Positions 5,954 through 7,518 of a stretch of 7,518 nucleotides of DNA are shown in pieces. The position numbers were made by a program, and so were the translations under genes. The DNA is from an uncultured Actinomyces sp. (GTDB taxonomy: Bacteria; Actinomycetota; Actinomycetes; Actinomycetales; Actinomycetaceae), in contig CACYEE010000126.1 of the NCBI GenBank assembly GCA_902773415.1, positions 1 through 7,518 on the forward strand. The letters run 5' to 3'. The notes below the pieces were generated by a model. It did no database searches. It had not been told where the DNA came from and saw only the letters and a list, made by a program, of their open reading frames with translations. Within the stretch, counting starts at the first letter, position 1. Each line of letters begins with the position of its first letter.

Positions 5954-5997
5954 AAAAAGACGGAGGAGCCGCTTGGGACGAAATAAGCGGCCCCTCC
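5954..5997 (-). terminator. Intrinsic terminator, minus sense
   Basis: Read on the minus strand, GGAGGGGCCGCTT pairs with AAGCGGCTCCTCC (12 of 13 pairs, 10-nt loop; 5962-5997), followed after GTC by TTTTT (5954-5958). It is the best rho-independent terminator in the window. It lies about 155 bp beyond the adhesin stop codon and directly after the structured element 6001-6083, so it would end either the adhesin transcript or a separate small transcript. Confidence 0.72.
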
Positions 5998-6000
5998 TTC

Positions 6001-6083
6001 AGACGGGCTTTCCAGAAAGGGAACGACCGGAAGTCCGTCACAGGAACCTGAGAGGGGTGGAAACATCCCCTACAGGTACGTCT
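6001..6083. other. Compact multi-hairpin element, candidate structured RNA (strand unsure)
   Basis: AGACG (6001-6005) can pair with CGTCT (6079-6083) to close a multibranch fold containing three hairpins. The first is CTTT/AAAG (6008-6011 with 6016-6019). The second is GAC-GG with CC-GTC (6025-6039, one bulge). The third is a long two-part hairpin: ACCTG (6046-6050) with CAGGT (6073-6077), then AGGGG (6053-6057) with CCCCT (6067-6071), capped in the plus sense by a GAAA loop. In the minus sense the element runs straight into the U-tract terminator 5954-5997, the arrangement of a leader RNA or small RNA. I do not recognise the family, and no gene follows closely. Confidence 0.35.
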
Positions 6084-6104
6084 ATTCGGTTATCTCGGGG
6101 CGGG

Positions 6105-6138
6105 TCCGGCGGGAGGCATCGGGACGCCTCCCGCCGGA
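6105..6138 (-). terminator. Strong hairpin after the adhesin gene
   Basis: A perfect 13-bp stem (TCCGGCGGGAGGC, 6105-6117, with GCCTCCCGCCGGA, 6126-6138) and an 8-nt loop lie 13 bp beyond the adhesin TAG at 6152-6154. There is no U-tract on either side, so it may stall, protect or help terminate the transcript, with the terminator at 5954-5997 as back-up. Confidence 0.55.
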
Positions 6139-6151
6139 GCGCCTTGCTGGG

Positions 6152-7518
6152 CTATGAGTGGCGGCGACGCGCGATGAGCGCGCCCGCTCCGCCACCCACG
6201 AGCGTGATCATGGCGAGGATTGCGAGGCCCGTGGCCGCGCCTGTCTTGCCGATTGCCTGGGTGGCAATCGGGGTTGCGCTGCCGGGCTTCGGAGCGACGG
6301 GCTTCGGACCCGACGCCGCGCTGCCTCCAGACGTTCCCGGGGTCGGGGACGGTTCGACGGAAACCCCCGGCTCCGGCGATTCGGAGGGCTTCGGCGATTC
6401 TGCCAGCGTGCTGCCTTGCGTCGTCGTGTCGACCATCGTGATCAGGGCCGCGACGGCGGGTTCCCACTCGTCTTTCGCGTTCTTGACCATGAGAGCGCCG
6501 GATTCGTCGCCAATCATGAACTCGATCGGCGCGGCGGCCTCGTATCCGGCGGGCGCTGCCTTTTCCGTGAGCACGTACGTGCCCGGCCTCAGCGTGTCCA
6601 CCGTCTTGGTCTCGCCGTCGGTTGTCCATTCGATTGGCTCGATTTCGGCACCGTCGGCATCCGTGCCCGTGATTTCGAGCTTCGCCCCGACAACAGGACT
6701 TCCGTTCTCGTCGACCTTGGCGAACTGGACGAACGATTCGGACTTGCGCGGCATCAGCTCGTTGACGAACTCGGCCGAACCGCCGGCGGCGACCGTCTTG
6801 GGATCCTCGGCCAGGGCGAACGCGGAGTTCGTCTCTTCGGCGACGGTGTAGGTGCCGCCCTCGGGCAGGCCCTCGAACACGTGCGTGCGGTGATCCGCGG
6901 TCAGCGTGGCTTCTCCGGCCACCTTCCCTGCGCTGTCGCGCAGCGTGATCTTCACCTCGCCGCCAGCGGGCCATGCGGCCTCGGGCAGGGCGATGGCCCA
7001 CCGCGAGCTGTTCTTCCACCGCTTGGATACGGAGAGCTCCGTGGTCGCTAGGGGCGCGTCTTCAAGGTTGATGTGCCCGTTGTCGACGCTGAGCCTTCCG
7101 CCACCGTCAACGTTCGTGGTTTCCAGTGTCACGTTGCCTTCGGTGTCTACCGTGAACCACATTTCGGTGGTCACGGGCTGGTAGCCCGCAGGGGCGACGA
7201 CTTCACGCATCATGTACCGGCCGGCCTTGAGGGCGACCTTGTGGGGTTCGGTGGTCGAGGTCCACGCATCGACGGTCTTTCCGTCGGCGTCACGTAGGAC
7301 GATTGTGGCACCTGCGATTTCCGATCCGCCAAGCGCGCTCTTGGAGATCAGGACTTCCTTCGCCGGAATGTCCTTGAGGACGAGGTGGTTTCCGTCAAGC
7401 ACCGTGATCTGCCCGCCGATGACTTCTTCGGCGTTGGTGAGGGTGACGGTGCCGTCCGGGGCGACGGTGAACGTGATGGTCGTTTCCACGGCGTTGAAGC
7501 CTTCGGGAGCGTTGACTT
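6152..7518 (-). CDS. SpaA/Cna_B-domain cell-wall-anchored adhesin or pilin-like protein, 3' end (5' end outside window)
   Basis: The frame is open to the window edge, so the gene starts outside; 454 residues are seen. Numbering below starts at the in-frame GTG at 7489, an internal codon. The protein is a row of isopeptide-type beta domains: the end of one (closing near D40), then about 44-145 (K50, E96 in REVVAPAGY), 150-245 (Cna_B-like: K156, E218, N243 in FVNEL) and 252-355 (K258, E309 in TEKAAPAGY, D354). Lys with Asp/Asn, assisted by Glu, forms the internal bond in such domains. A Pro/Ser/Glu-rich stalk (365-408) leads to a sorting signal: IGKTG (413-417), a hydrophobic segment (about 418-440) and the tail RRRHS. 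IGKTG replaces the usual LPxTG. The protein is probably exported and sortase-anchored, acting as an adhesin, pilus subunit or S-layer-like stalk. No sortase gene is visible here. Confidence 0.88.
   Translation of the reverse strand, partial: VNAPEGFNAVETTITFTVAPDGTVTLTNAEEVIGGQITVLDGNHLVLKDIPAKEVLISKSALGGSEIAGATIVLRDADGKTVDAWTSTTEPHKVALKAGRYMMREVVAPAGYQPVTTEMWFTVDTEGNVTLETTNVDGGGRLSVDNGHINLEDAPLATTELSVSKRWKNSSRWAIALPEAAWPAGGEVKITLRDSAGKVAGEATLTADHRTHVFEGLPEGGTYTVAEETNSAFALAEDPKTVAAGGSAEFVNELMPRKSESFVQFAKVDENGSPVVGAKLEITGTDADGAEIEPIEWTTDGETKTVDTLRPGTYVLTEKAAPAGYEAAAPIEFMIGDESGALMVKNAKDEWEPAVAALITMVDTTTQGSTLAESPKPSESPEPGVSVEPSPTPGTSGGSAASGPKPVAPKPGSATPIATQAIGKTGAATGLAILAMITLVGGGAGALIARRRHS

Noticed and set aside
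5521..6066. Minus-strand open frame (181 aa) with repeated WGLSPIGRCGDGYVGRM
   Set aside because: The protein repeats are just the translated DNA repeats, it overlaps the ppk2 start and crosses the intrinsic terminator, and it has no ribosome binding site or domain.
6053..6071. T-box antiterminator in the plus strand (GGGGTGGAA...TCCCCT)
   Set aside because: The conserved ACCGCG after TGGN is missing, there is no specifier stem, and no plus-strand gene lies downstream.
6001..6083. Glycine riboswitch on the minus strand (CTCTCAGG and TCTGGAAAG about 30 nt apart)
   Set aside because: The two words match conserved parts of the gcvT motif, but the conserved GAAGGxGCAA segment is absent and no glycine-related gene follows. 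The element is kept only as an unidentified structured RNA candidate.
5457..6851. Plus-strand open frame (464 aa) spanning ppk2, the repeat block and the adhesin gene
   Set aside because: It is antisense to two well-supported genes and translates the repeat block; its hydrophobic and Pro-rich parts are the complement of the adhesin sequence.
7487..7489. GTG at 7489 as the start of the adhesin gene
   Set aside because: The frame stays open upstream to the window edge and encodes VNAPEGF, a domain motif matching the APAGY boxes downstream, so the gene begins outside the window.

Overview
The window looks like chromosomal DNA from a high-GC Gram-positive bacterium (Actinomycetota). The evidence is GC-rich codon use, an actinobacterial-type GuaB3 next to a canonical GuaB, a class I PPK2 kinase, a sortase-type surface protein built from SpaA/Cna_B domains, and three genes whose only plausible promoter (TAnnnT) sits 6 bp before the ATG, as in leaderless actinobacterial transcripts. 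A member of the Actinomycetales, perhaps Actinomycetaceae, is my best guess, but no single marker in the window proves it.

Layout. 1-501 (+) is the 3' end of a NodB-type polysaccharide deacetylase with a Pro/Glu-rich insert inside the catalytic domain. A GC-rich hairpin (606-635) separates it from the convergent guaB3 (679-1794, -). A 60-bp divergent promoter region (1795-1854) serves guaB3 and a DEDDh 3'-5' exonuclease (1855-2607, +). The exonuclease converges on guaB (2858-4369, -); the 250 bp between them hold a 33-bp perfect palindrome inside a larger set of nested inverted repeats. Upstream of guaB on the same strand, after 207 bp carrying another palindromic repeat cluster, is ppk2 (4577-5539, -). 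The 612 bp between ppk2 and the last gene (5540-6151) contain no credible gene. They hold a composite repeat block (5644-5945), an intrinsic terminator with a U-tract (5954-5997, minus sense), a compact multi-hairpin element (6001-6083) and a second strong hairpin (6105-6138). The window ends in the 3' part of a large cell-wall-anchored adhesin or pilin-like gene (6152-7518, -) with an unusual sorting motif, IGKTG.

Functionally, guaB commits IMP to guanine nucleotide synthesis, guaB3 is its CBS-less paralogue, and PPK2 makes nucleoside di/triphosphates from polyphosphate, so the centre of the window is broadly about purine nucleotide supply. The two ends encode cell-envelope functions. The most unusual material is intergenic: two palindrome families sharing a GGGGwCAGwCCCC core with a swapped base pair, plus the structured element beside the adhesin gene. 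I could not identify a wholly new multi-gene system here.
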